Shown here piece after piece: positions 37,014-45,195 of a DNA stretch of 64,000 bases; position 1 is the first letter of the stretch, and every line of letters begins with the position of its first letter. Source of the DNA: Sphingomonas xinjiangensis (lineage in GTDB: Bacteria > Pseudomonadota > Alphaproteobacteria > Sphingomonadales > Sphingomonadaceae); contig NZ_JACIJF010000011.1 of NCBI RefSeq assembly GCF_014199255.1, forward strand, positions 44,699 to 108,698, in the 5' to 3' direction. The position numbers and the translations under genes are program-made. The notes under the pieces were generated by a model. It was not told where the DNA came from. It saw only the letters and a program-made list of their open reading frames with translations, and ran no database searches.

Positions 37014-37895
37014 TCAGTCCGCCAGCGTCACTTGCATACTGAAGGTGCGCGCGTCGCCGGGTTCGAAGCGCAGCATGCCGGGCTTGTCCCAGATCTCGCC
37101 GGCGAAGCCCTGTGGGTCGGCGATGCCATGCCAGGGTTCGACGCAGACGAAGCGCGCGCCGGGCTTGGTCCAGATGCCGAGCCTGGGCATGCCGGCAAAG
37201 CCGATCTCCAGCCCCGGGCCGCTGCCGCCGTCATAGCGCAGGCGGTTGCTGGCGAGCGTGTCCCACACCAGCGCGTCGTGCGTGAATCGATCGTCGCTGA
37301 GCGGTAAGGCGCGACCCTCGAGCGGCGACGGCAACGGCTCCGGGCCGGTCAGCCCCCCGGACATGATCGCGACCAGGCCAGCAGGCTCGGGCCGGTCGAA
37401 CAGGATGCGGTGCGACTCGCGCGGACGCCCGAACGGCAGCGGCCAGGCGAATGCCGGGTGGAAGCCGAAGCTTGCCGGCATCGGCCGCTCGCCGCGGTTG
37501 GTGACGGTGACGTCGATCGCCAGCGTGGCATCGCTCAGCGTATAGGCCGCGTCGAGGGCGAAGCGGAACGGATAGACCCCGCGGGTGGCGTCGTTGTCTG
37601 TCAGGCGGAACACGACGCGGTGCGGTTCCTGCTCGAGCAGCGCGAAAGGCTGACGCCGCGCAAAGCCGTGCTGCGGCAGGGCATAATCGCGCCCGTCCAA
37701 CCGGTAGCGGTCGCCGGCGAGCCGCCCGACGATCGGAAACAGCAGCGGCGCATGCCCGGTCCAGAACGCCGGATCGGCATCGGTCATCAATTCGCGGCCC
37801 TGCGCGTCTTGCAGATGGGTAAGCTCCGCCCCGAACGGGTTGAGCGTGGCGCGGAGCCGGTCGGAGGCAATCTCGATCATCGCTGGACCGGCCAT
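37014..37895 (-). CDS. Aldose 1-epimerase family protein
   Basis: This is a 293-residue galactose-mutarotase-like protein of the YeaD/LacX type. It has NPFGAELTHLQD near the start, HGFARRQPF in the substrate cleft, FGFHPAFAWPLP in the middle and a conserved VCVEPWHGIADP glutamate segment near the end. Family members interconvert anomers of free sugars or sugar phosphates in the cytoplasm. The start at 37895 has a CGGAG site; ATG 37880 is an alternative. The open frame upstream would run into tRNA-Arg and is not used. Confidence 0.87.
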   Translation of the reverse strand: MAGPAMIEIASDRLRATLNPFGAELTHLQDAQGRELMTDADPAFWTGHAPLLFPIVGRLAGDRYRLDGRDYALPQHGFARRQPFALLEQEPHRVVFRLTDNDATRGVYPFRFALDAAYTLSDATLAIDVTVTNRGERPMPASFGFHPAFAWPLPFGRPRESHRILFDRPEPAGLVAIMSGGLTGPEPLPSPLEGRALPLSDDRFTHDALVWDTLASNRLRYDGGSGPGLEIGFAGMPRLGIWTKPGARFVCVEPWHGIADPQGFAGEIWDKPGMLRFEPGDARTFSMQVTLAD

Positions 37896-37920
37896 GACAA
37901 CTCCGTGCCGCGAAGAGAGC

Positions 37921-37997
<77 letters not shown>

Positions 37998-38042
37998 GTG
38001 GCCATGGCGACTAGCAAAGCCCGGCGCGGGACGCCAGCCGCT

Positions 38043-38714
38043 TTATGCGGCTTGCTTGCTCCGGACTTTGCGCGCTTCGGGCGGCGGCGTCTTTGGCTTG
38101 AAGGGGCAGAGATCGGCGACGGGGCAGCGCCAGCATTCGGGGGTGCGCGCCTTGCAGGTGTAGCGACCGTGCAGGATCAGCCAATGATGCGCGTGCAGGC
38201 GGAAGGGCTCGGGCACCGCTTTCTCGAGTTTCAGCTCGACCGCTAGGGGGGTCTTGCCGGGCGCAAGACGGGTGCGATTGCAGACGCGGAAAATGTGGGT
38301 GTCCACGGCGAAGGTCTCGCGCCCGAAGGCGCAGTTGAGCACCACGTTCGCGGTCTTGCGGCCGACGCCGGGCAGCGCTTCCAACAATGCGCGATCGGCG
38401 GGGATCTCGCTGCCATGCTGCTCGATCAGCGCGCGGCTGAGCGCCAGAACGTTTCTGGCCTTGGTGTTGTAGAAGTTGATCGTCTTGAGGTGCTCCTTGA
38501 GCGCATCCTCGCCCAGCGCCAGCATCTTTTCGGGCGTATCGGCCTGTGCGAACAACCGCCGGGTGGCCTTGTTGACGCCGGCATCGGTCATCTGCGCCGA
38601 CAACACCACCGCCACCAGCAAGGTGAAGGCGTTGACATATTCCAGCTCGGTTTCGGGGTGCGGATTATCCTCCGCCAGCCGGGCGAAGAACTGGACGACG
38701 TCCGCTTTCTTCAC
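38043..38714 (-). CDS. nth: Endonuclease III
   Basis: This is a 223-residue DNA glycosylase/AP lyase. It has the helix-hairpin-helix LPGVGRKTAN with the catalytic lysine, the catalytic aspartate in VDTHIFRV, and a 4Fe-4S site with spacing C-x6-C-x2-C-x5-C near the C terminus. It removes oxidised pyrimidines. The start is a GTG at 38714 overlapping the dapB stop (GTGA), so it is translationally coupled to dapB. A K/R-rich tail follows the cluster. Confidence 0.95.
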   Translation of the reverse strand: MKKADVVQFFARLAEDNPHPETELEYVNAFTLLVAVVLSAQMTDAGVNKATRRLFAQADTPEKMLALGEDALKEHLKTINFYNTKARNVLALSRALIEQHGSEIPADRALLEALPGVGRKTANVVLNCAFGRETFAVDTHIFRVCNRTRLAPGKTPLAVELKLEKAVPEPFRLHAHHWLILHGRYTCKARTPECWRCPVADLCPFKPKTPPPEARKVRSKQAA

Positions 38715-39439
38715 ACGCCGAGAACCTGGTCCATCGTGTAGCGGCCCGGAGCACGGCCGGCGAGCCATAGGGCCGCGCGAACCGCACCGCGCGCGAAGAT
38801 CGCGCGGTCGTCGGCGCGATGCGTGAATTCGATGCGCTCACCGGCGGTGGCGAAGATCACGCTGTGATCGCCGACCACCGAACCGCCCCGCAGCGCCGCC
38901 ATCCCGATGGTGCCCGCGGCGCGTGGGCCAGTAAGCCCGGCACGGCCCTGCACGCCGGCTTCGCTCAGCGTCGTGCCGATGCCTTGCGCTGCGGCTTCGC
39001 CGAGCATCAGCGCGGTACCCGAAGGGGCGTCCGCCTTGTTGCGGTGATGCATTTCGACGATCTCGATGTCCCAATCGGCACCAAGGCGCGCGGCGGCTTC
39101 GCGTACGAGGTGCGAGAGCAGGCCAATGCCTAGCGACGTATTGCCGGTCTGAAGCACGGCGATGTCGCGCGCGGCTTCGTCGATCATGGCGTGATGGCGC
39201 GCGCCGAGCCCTGTGGTGCCGATCATGATCGGCGTGCCGGCTGCGCGGGCCGCCGCCAGATGCGCCTCCAGCGCGGCGGGCGCGGAGAAGTCGACCAGCG
39301 TGTCGGACTTGCGGGCAAGCTCGTTGGGATCACCGCTCATGTCGCAACCGCCGGCCACCGGTGCGCCGAGCTCGGGCGCGATCTCCGCGATCGCCAATCC
39401 CATGCGTCCCATGCTGCCGAAGATGCCGATGCTCGTCAT
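38711..39439 (-). CDS. dapB: 4-hydroxy-tetrahydrodipicolinate reductase
   Basis: This is a 242-residue enzyme of the diaminopimelate/lysine pathway. The N-terminal Rossmann motif is GIFGSMGRMGLAI, and the signature EMHHRNKADAPSGTAL carries the catalytic histidines and lysine. It supplies meso-diaminopimelate for peptidoglycan. It is upstream of nth with a GTGA overlap, a combination reported often enough in proteobacteria to suggest a real operon. The start is ATG at 39439. Confidence 0.95.
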   Translation of the reverse strand: MTSIGIFGSMGRMGLAIAEIAPELGAPVAGGCDMSGDPNELARKSDTLVDFSAPAALEAHLAAARAAGTPIMIGTTGLGARHHAMIDEAARDIAVLQTGNTSLGIGLLSHLVREAAARLGADWDIEIVEMHHRNKADAPSGTALMLGEAAAQGIGTTLSEAGVQGRAGLTGPRAAGTIGMAALRGGSVVGDHSVIFATAGERIEFTHRADDRAIFARGAVRAALWLAGRAPGRYTMDQVLGV

Positions 39440-39478
39440 GGCCGCGCTTTTGCACCAGCAGGCGCGCGAACGACAGGG

Positions 39479-39817
39479 TTATTCGTCGTCCTTCCTATTG
39501 CCGAGCGGGATCTTGAGGGAGAACATCATGCCTGGCGCGCTGGCACCCGGAAAGGTGCGCTGCACCGCCTGGACGTCCGCCTTGCCAACACCGGCAATGT
39601 TGAACTCGGGACGCAGCGGCTTTTCACGATAGCGCCCATCCTCCACCAGCCGCGCGCGGAAGCGGTCTGGATCGGCGTTGCCGCACACCACCACATCCTC
39701 GCCGGGCTTGGGCTGGCAGCTGCGTTTCGGAAGGACCGGCGGGATTGCCTCGTCTCCCCCGGGAAAGACGGACAGGCGGTCTTGGACGGCGAGCGAGAGC
39801 AGCGCGGCGATCAGCAT
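39479..39817 (-). CDS. Small exported protein, unknown function
   Basis: This is a 112-residue protein with a short hydrophobic N terminus (MLIAALLSLAVQD) that may be a signal peptide, two cysteines 13 residues apart (CQPKPGEDVVVC) and an acidic lysine-containing end. The CQPKPGEDVVVCG pattern recurs in many small uncharacterised sphingomonad envelope proteins (from memory). The start at ATG 39817 is preferred over a TTG at 39841. It precedes dapB on the same strand by 39 bases. No function is assigned. Confidence 0.6.
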   Translation of the reverse strand: MLIAALLSLAVQDRLSVFPGGDEAIPPVLPKRSCQPKPGEDVVVCGNADPDRFRARLVEDGRYREKPLRPEFNIAGVGKADVQAVQRTFPGASAPGMMFSLKIPLGNRKDDE

Positions 39818-39909
39818 GGCCCGTCTTTCCCTAAGGTTCAAAGGCGAAGCTGCGGGGCAAATGCGGCGGCGACGTGGCGGGGGCGATCGGTCATGGTTAT
39901 ATGCGCGGT

Positions 39910-40611
39910 ATGCGCGACCTTCAAAATATCGTGATCCTCACCGGCGCCGGCGTGTCTGCTGAGAGCGGGGTTGCGACCTTTCGCGGCCCCGGCGGGCTGT
40001 GGGAGGGGCATCGGGTGGAGGATGTCTGCACGCCCGAGGCGCTGTTGCGGCAGCCTGAGCTGGTGCACCGCTTCTACGACGAGCGCCGCGCCGGAGTGAG
40101 CGGTGTGCAGCCCAACCCGGCGCATCAGGCGCTTGCCCGGCTTGATACTGAATGGCCCGGCGCGCTGATGCTGGTCACGCAGAATGTCGATGATCTGCAC
40201 GAGCGTGCCGGATCGACGCGCATGCTCCACATGCACGGTGAGCTGATGTCCGCACTGTGTGCGTCGTGCGGAACGCGGACACGATGGGAGGCAGCACTTC
40301 CGCCCGGGACATCCTGCACGAGCTGCCATGCGCCGGCACTGCGGCCCGACATCGTGTTCTTCGGGGAAATGCCGTACCACATGGACGCGATCGAGGCCGC
40401 GCTGGCGAACGCCGATCTATTCGTGTCGATCGGCACGTCGGGCGCGGTCTATCCCGCCGCCGGGTTCGTCCGCACTGCCAAGCATCACGGCGCGCAAACC
40501 CTGGAACTCAATCTCGACCCGTCTGACGGCAGCATCTGGTTCGACGAGAGCCGGATGGGCCCGGCCGGCACGCTGGTGCCGGCCTGGGTCGCCGAAGTGC
40601 TGGGCGGCTGA
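39910..40611 (+). CDS. cobB: NAD-dependent protein deacylase (Sir2 family)
   Basis: This is a 233-residue sirtuin. The NAD-binding GAGVSAESG is followed by FRGPGGLW, the QNVDDLHERAGS region, and HMHGEL with the catalytic histidine. A zinc module has two cysteine pairs (CASC and CTSC). The class III features match bacterial CobB, which removes acetyl and succinyl groups from lysines, including those of acetyl-CoA synthetase. ATGs at 39901 and 39910 and a GTG at 39874 are all possible starts; the ribosome site is poor. It converges with era. Confidence 0.93.
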   Translation: MRDLQNIVILTGAGVSAESGVATFRGPGGLWEGHRVEDVCTPEALLRQPELVHRFYDERRAGVSGVQPNPAHQALARLDTEWPGALMLVTQNVDDLHERAGSTRMLHMHGELMSALCASCGTRTRWEAALPPGTSCTSCHAPALRPDIVFFGEMPYHMDAIEAALANADLFVSIGTSGAVYPAAGFVRTAKHHGAQTLELNLDPSDGSIWFDESRMGPAGTLVPAWVAEVLGG

Positions 40612-40615
40612 GCGG

Positions 40616-41524
40616 TTACTCGACCCAGTCGAGGCCTATCTCACGGTACAGCGAGCGGTCGTTCTCCCAGCCCGGCTTTACCTTGACGTGCAGATACAGG
40701 TGAACGGGCACGCCCATCACCCGCGACAGCTCGGCGCGCGCGCGGGCGCCGATTTCCTTGATCCGGGTGCCGCCCTTGCCCAGCACGATCGCGCGCTGGG
40801 TGTCGCGCTCGACGAGGATCTGCTGGTGGATCTCGACCGAGCCGTCCTCGCGCTCGCTATACTTCTCCGTCTCGATCGCCGACGCATAGGGAAGCTCGGC
40901 ATGGAGCTGGAGGTAGAGCTGCTCGCGCGTCACTTCGGCAGCAAGCATGCGGTCGGTAGCGTCGGAGACCTGGTCCTCGGGGAAGTGCCACGGTGCCTCC
41001 GGCATGCGCGCGGCGAGCGCCGCCTTCATTTCGGGCACCCCGTCGCCGGTCTGTGCCGACACGAAGAAGGTTTCCTCGAACGCGAACGACTCGTTCAGCT
41101 TGGCGGCATGCCCGAGCAGGCGCGGCTTGTCGGCGATGTCGACCTTGTTGAGGATCAGGATCTTGGGCTCGGGCCGGTTCGCCAGGTTCTCGACGATCGT
41201 CTGAACCTTTGAACCGATGCCGCCCTTCGCGTCGACCACCAGCGCGATGACATCCGCGTCCTTGGCACCGTCCCATGCGGCGGCGACCATCGCCCGGTCG
41301 AGCCGCCGCTCGGGGGTAAAGATGCCGGGCGTGTCGACCAGCAGCAGCTGAGTCTCCCCCTGGATCGCCAGCCCCATCAGCCGGGTGCGCGTGGTCTGCG
41401 CCTTGGGGGAGACAATCGCGACCTTTTGGCCGACCAGGGCGTTGACCAGGGTGGACTTGCCGGCGTTGGGCGCCCCGACGATCGCGACCAGCCCACAATG
41501 TTGTTTTGCAGTTTCGAGAGACAT
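40616..41524 (-). CDS. era: GTPase Era
   Basis: This is a 302-residue protein with the G domain (GAPNAGKSTLVNALVG P-loop, DTPGIF, NKVD) followed by a C-terminal KH domain with GKGGTRIKEIG. It binds the 3' end of 16S rRNA and is needed for 30S assembly. Era usually follows rnc directly; here they share a strand, but 183 bases carrying two inverted repeats separate them, so era may have its own promoter. The start at 41524 agrees with the family length. Confidence 0.96.
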   Translation of the reverse strand: MSLETAKQHCGLVAIVGAPNAGKSTLVNALVGQKVAIVSPKAQTTRTRLMGLAIQGETQLLLVDTPGIFTPERRLDRAMVAAAWDGAKDADVIALVVDAKGGIGSKVQTIVENLANRPEPKILILNKVDIADKPRLLGHAAKLNESFAFEETFFVSAQTGDGVPEMKAALAARMPEAPWHFPEDQVSDATDRMLAAEVTREQLYLQLHAELPYASAIETEKYSEREDGSVEIHQQILVERDTQRAIVLGKGGTRIKEIGARARAELSRVMGVPVHLYLHVKVKPGWENDRSLYREIGLDWVE

Positions 41525-41546
41525 GGCCTGCCTCCTACTCTGTTAG

Positions 41547-41638
41547 CCCCGAGCTTGTCGAAGGGCCGTTCTTCTTTTTTGCCGAGGCGGCGATGCAGTT
41601 CCAGTCACGACGGATCAGCGTGATCTTCAAGCTCGGGG
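41547..41638. repeat. Dispersed inverted repeat CCCCGAGCTTG ... CAAGCTCGGGG
   Basis: Eleven-base arms at 41547-41557 and 41628-41638 are perfect reverse complements across 70 bases. The left arm continues as TCGAAGGGCC, a word family often dispersed in sphingomonad and xanthomonad genomes. It lies in the leader of era on the minus strand. Confidence 0.45.
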
Positions 41639-41666
41639 CGAACGGCGCCGGGGGACGCTGCCTGCG

Positions 41667-41700
41667 GCACCACCTTTCCATCTGGATGGAAAGATGGTGC
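41667..41700 (-). other. 15-base-pair stem-loop just after rnc
   Basis: GCACCACCTTTCCAT at 41667-41681 pairs with ATGGAAAGATGGTGC at 41686-41700, with one mismatch, around a CTGG loop. It starts eight bases beyond the rnc stop on the minus strand and has no T-tract. It may be an RNase III processing or transcript-stabilising hairpin in the rnc-era transcript. Confidence 0.5.
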
Positions 41701-41707
41701 CCGCGCA

Positions 41708-42379
41708 TCAGCCTCCCAGCTGCTGCAACAGCGCCTCGGCCGCCGCAGTCTCCGCCTCCTGCTTGGACGTGCCCTCACCCGTGGCCTCGGCCAGCTTGCC
41801 GACCGCGACCTTCACCTTGAAGCGCGGGCTGTGGTTCGGACCCGAGCGGTCGACAACCTCATATTCGGGCGCACGGCGGTTGTGGGCCGCAGCCCATTCC
41901 TGGAGTGCGGACTTGGGGTGCTTCGGCGCCTTGGTGTGCACGTCGACACGGTCGTCCCACGCCTTGCGGACGAACGCGCGCGCCGCCTCGAAGCCGTGTT
42001 CCAGATAATAAGCGCCGATCAGCGCCTCGATGACGTCGCCCAGCACATTGTCGCTGTCGGCTGCGCCATCCTCGCGTGCCTGCTTGCCCAGGCGGAGATA
42101 CGGTACGACGCCCAGTTCGCGCGCGACCTCGGCACAGACCGGGCCGGTGACCAGTGCGTTCAAACGCCGCGACAGCGCACCTTCGGGTTCTTGCGGGAAG
42201 CGCTCGAACAGCCATTCGGCGATGGTCAGGCCGAGCACGCGGTCGCCCAGGAACTCCAGCCGCTCGTAATTTTCAGCGGCCTGGCTGCCATGGGTCAGCG
42301 CGCGCTCATAGGCGGCGAGCGCGCCCGGCTTGCGGCCGAAAATCTTGCCCAGCCAGTCGCCCAGTGGCTGCGCGCTCAG
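41708..42379 (-). CDS. rnc: Ribonuclease III
   Basis: This is a protein of about 223 residues. The catalytic signature ERLEFLGDRVLGL and a second acidic helix GDVIEALIGAYYLEHG make up the endonuclease domain, and a double-stranded RNA-binding domain fills the C-terminal 70 residues. No ATG or GTG is present at the expected start. I use a CTG at 42379 that overlaps the lepB stop (CTGA) and has GGAG seven bases upstream; a TTG at 42439 would overlap lepB by 64 bases. It processes rRNA and other duplex RNAs. Confidence 0.9.
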   Translation of the reverse strand: MSAQPLGDWLGKIFGRKPGALAAYERALTHGSQAAENYERLEFLGDRVLGLTIAEWLFERFPQEPEGALSRRLNALVTGPVCAEVARELGVVPYLRLGKQAREDGAADSDNVLGDVIEALIGAYYLEHGFEAARAFVRKAWDDRVDVHTKAPKHPKSALQEWAAAHNRRAPEYEVVDRSGPNHSPRFKVKVAVGKLAEATGEGTSKQEAETAAAEALLQQLGG

Positions 42380-43221
42380 AAGCCTTCTCCGATCCGGCTC
42401 CAGCGCGCGGCGGTGAACCAGGTCCAGGGGAGCAGCCAATTGGCGCTGCCGTCGGTCGACCAGAAGTTGACGATCGCCTTGCCTTCGACATTTTCCAGCG
42501 GCACGAACTCGATGCCGCCCTCTTCATGACTGAAGCGGCTGTCCATCGAATTGTCGCGGTTGTCGCCCATCATGAAGGCATGGCCTGCGGGAACGGTGTA
42601 AACGCCGGTATTATCCTTGGGCAACATGCCTTGGTCGAGCACGTCATATTGCTTGCCGTTCGGCAACGTCTCGCGGAAGCGCGGGATCGAGCAGATCGGA
42701 TTGCCCTTTGCATCGACCTGCTCGAACTGCGGCTGGCACCGTTGGAAGTTCGGCGTGATCGGCAAGACGAAATTGGCGACGGCCTGCTTGGGAACCGGCT
42801 TGCCGTTCAGCACCAGCTGGCCGTTCTGCATCTGCACGGTGTCGCCCGGCAGGCCGATGACGCGCTTGATCCAATCGGTGTCGTTACCCGGCGGCGCCTT
42901 AAATACCACCACGTCGCCGCGCGCCGGCGTGCCCGGAAGGATCCTGCCCGGGATCAGCGGGAGGCTCCACGGCAGCGAATGCTTGGAATAGCCGTAGTTC
43001 CATTTGGTGATGAACAGATAGTCGCCGATCAGCAGCCGGGGCAGCATCGATTCGGAGGGAATCGAGAAGGGCGAGAAAATGAAGCTGCGCACCACGAACA
43101 CGATCAGCGCCAGCTTCACCAGGAAGGTGGCGAGATCGCGCCATTCCGACTTGGGCGGCGCCGGCTTTGCGGCAGCGCGCGCGGGCTGGTCGGTGGGTTC
43201 GGCGGAAGGCGCGTTTTCCAT
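42376..43221 (-). CDS. lepB: Signal peptidase I
   Basis: This is a 281-residue membrane protease. After a short cytoplasmic N terminus comes a membrane span (about residues 30-47), then PSESMLP with the catalytic serine, VIGLPGD following the catalytic lysine in DWIKRV, and the conserved GDNRDNSMDSR. It cleaves signal peptides from exported proteins. It is the first gene of a lepB-rnc-(gap)-era series. The open frame continues far upstream, but the ATG at 43221 gives the usual length. Confidence 0.95.
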   Translation of the reverse strand: MENAPSAEPTDQPARAAAKPAPPKSEWRDLATFLVKLALIVFVVRSFIFSPFSIPSESMLPRLLIGDYLFITKWNYGYSKHSLPWSLPLIPGRILPGTPARGDVVVFKAPPGNDTDWIKRVIGLPGDTVQMQNGQLVLNGKPVPKQAVANFVLPITPNFQRCQPQFEQVDAKGNPICSIPRFRETLPNGKQYDVLDQGMLPKDNTGVYTVPAGHAFMMGDNRDNSMDSRFSHEEGGIEFVPLENVEGKAIVNFWSTDGSANWLLPWTWFTAARWSRIGEGF

Positions 43222-43333
43222 GGATGTGCTCTGCTTGGGCTGAAGGGTGGCGTCAAGCCGATGAATACGGGTGGTCGCGACCGTTTCGGGCGCGTAGGGG
43301 CGTGGGCCAGATGCTGCCTTACAGGAGATGAAC

Positions 43334-44827
43334 ATGGCATTGCCCGACTGGTCGCCCATCCGGAACCTTCCGCGCCAGACCTTGGCGCAGCTGTTCGAGG
43401 GTGATTCGAGCCGTGTCGCGACCCTGTCAGCGGATGTTGCCGGCATCCATTTCGACTGGTCCAAAACCCACCTGACGCCGCAGGCCGTGCAGGCGTTCAC
43501 CACGCTGGCCGAGCAGATGGGGCTGGCCACCAAGCGTGACGCACTGTTCGCTGGCGAAGCGATCAACGTGACCGAAGGCCGCGCAGTCGAACACACCGCA
43601 CAGCGCGGCGAAGGCGCGCCCGAGAGCGTGGCGCTGGCCAAGGGCTTCCACGCCCGGATGCGCGCGCTGATCGACGCGATCGAAGCCGATGCGCTCGGCC
43701 CGGTACGCCACATCGTCCATATCGGCATCGGCGGATCGGCACTGGGTCCCGACCTGCTGGTCGACGCGCTCGGCCGCGAGGCCGACCGGTACGACGTGGC
43801 CGTGGTTTCCAATGTCGATGGTGTCGCGCTGGAGGAGGCGGTCAAGGGCTTCGACCCCGCTGCCACGATCGTTGCAGTCGCGTCGAAGACCTTCACCACC
43901 ACCGAGACGATGCTCAATGCCGAGAGCGCGCTCGCCTGGCTTGCCGAGGGCGGCGTCGAGGATCCCTATGGCAAGGTGATCGCGCTGACCGCCGCGCCGG
44001 AGAAGGCGATCGCATGGGGCGTGGACGAAACGCGGGTTCTGCCCTTCTCCGAGTCCGTCGGCGGGCGGTACTCGCTCTGGTCGTCGATCGGCTTTCCGGC
44101 CGCGCTGGCGCTCGGCTGGACCGCGTTCGAGGAGATGCTGGAAGGTGCAGCCGAGATGGACCGCCACTTCCGCCTGACTCCGCTGGCGGAGAACGCTCCC
44201 GTCCTCGCCGCCTTTGCCGACCTGTATTATACCCAGGCGCTCGGCTGCGAAACGCGCGCGACCTTCGCTTATGACGAGCGGCTGCGGCTGCTGCCCTCTT
44301 ATCTTCAGCAGCTGGAGATGGAGTCGAACGGCAAGCGCGTGACCGCCGACGGCCAGCCAGTCGATTGGCCGACTGCGCCGATCACCTGGGGCGGCGTCGG
44401 CACCGATGCGCAGCACGCGGTGTTCCAGCTGCTCCACCAGGGCACGCGCCTGGTGCCGCTGGAGTTCGTCGGCGTGATCGAGGCAGGCGACGTGCTGCCC
44501 GAGGCGCATCATCGCCAGCTGCTGCTCAACATGTTCGCGCAAGGCGCGGCGCTGATGGCTGGCCGCGATGCCGAGGACAAGGCGCGCGCCTATCCGGGCA
44601 ACCGCCCTTCTTCGACGCTGCTGCTTGACGACCTCGATCCGCGCACCCTGGGCGCGCTGCTCGCCTTCTACGAACAGCGCACCTTCGTGAATGCCGTCCT
44701 GCTGGGCATCAATGCGTTCGACCAGTTCGGCGTCGAACTCGGCAAGGAAATGGCCAAGGCTGCGGACCAGGGCGGCAGCTTCGACGCGTCCACCACCGAT
44801 CTGATGCGCCGGGCGTTCGGCGAATGA
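43334..44827 (+). CDS. pgi: Glucose-6-phosphate isomerase
   Basis: This is a 497-residue glycolytic enzyme with HIGIGGSALGPDLL, the PGI signature VGGRYSLWSSIG and a C-terminal segment ending in FGVELGKEMA with the active-site lysine. It interconverts glucose-6-phosphate and fructose-6-phosphate. The start at 43334 has an AGGAG site seven bases upstream; an ATG two codons earlier at 43328 would be too close to it. Its stop overlaps the next start in an ATGA arrangement. Confidence 0.96.
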   Translation: MALPDWSPIRNLPRQTLAQLFEGDSSRVATLSADVAGIHFDWSKTHLTPQAVQAFTTLAEQMGLATKRDALFAGEAINVTEGRAVEHTAQRGEGAPESVALAKGFHARMRALIDAIEADALGPVRHIVHIGIGGSALGPDLLVDALGREADRYDVAVVSNVDGVALEEAVKGFDPAATIVAVASKTFTTTETMLNAESALAWLAEGGVEDPYGKVIALTAAPEKAIAWGVDETRVLPFSESVGGRYSLWSSIGFPAALALGWTAFEEMLEGAAEMDRHFRLTPLAENAPVLAAFADLYYTQALGCETRATFAYDERLRLLPSYLQQLEMESNGKRVTADGQPVDWPTAPITWGGVGTDAQHAVFQLLHQGTRLVPLEFVGVIEAGDVLPEAHHRQLLLNMFAQGAALMAGRDAEDKARAYPGNRPSSTLLLDDLDPRTLGALLAFYEQRTFVNAVLLGINAFDQFGVELGKEMAKAADQGGSFDASTTDLMRRAFGE

Positions 44828-45126
44828 AGGACGACGAGTACGTGTATGACGAGGCGAGCGGGGAATGGGTCCCCGCCGCCGAGGCTGCCGTAAACGCGGC
44901 GGCGAGCGATGCTGTGGAGGTACGCGATTCGGTCGGCAACCTGCTCCAGGACGGTGATCAGGTCACGCTCATCAAGGATCTGACCGTCAAGGGCGCGGGC
45001 CAGACGCTCAAGCGCGGCACGCTGATCAAGTCGATCCGGCTGACCGGCGACGCGCAGGAGATCGACTGCAAATATGAGGGCATCAAGGGCCTGGTGCTGC
45101 GCGCGGAGTTCGTCCGCAAGCGCTGA
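44824..45126 (+). CDS. PhnA/YjdM-like domain protein lacking the zinc ribbon
   Basis: This is a 100-residue protein whose second half (VRDSVGNLLQDGDQVTLIKD and IDCKYEGIKGLVL) matches the C-terminal domain of YjdM/PhnA proteins. The N-terminal zinc ribbon of those proteins, with its four cysteines, is replaced by an acidic tyrosine-rich stretch; only one cysteine remains. Despite the name, PhnA is not known to act in phosphonate breakdown. The ATG overlaps the pgi stop, so the two are translated together. Function unknown. Confidence 0.8.
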   Translation: MKDDEYVYDEASGEWVPAAEAAVNAAASDAVEVRDSVGNLLQDGDQVTLIKDLTVKGAGQTLKRGTLIKSIRLTGDAQEIDCKYEGIKGLVLRAEFVRKR

Positions 45127-45195
45127 ACCCGGCTCGCATTCACCGTCGCCCGCCACCATATCGACGCTTTACGACCAGCAGGATCCGGAACCGCC

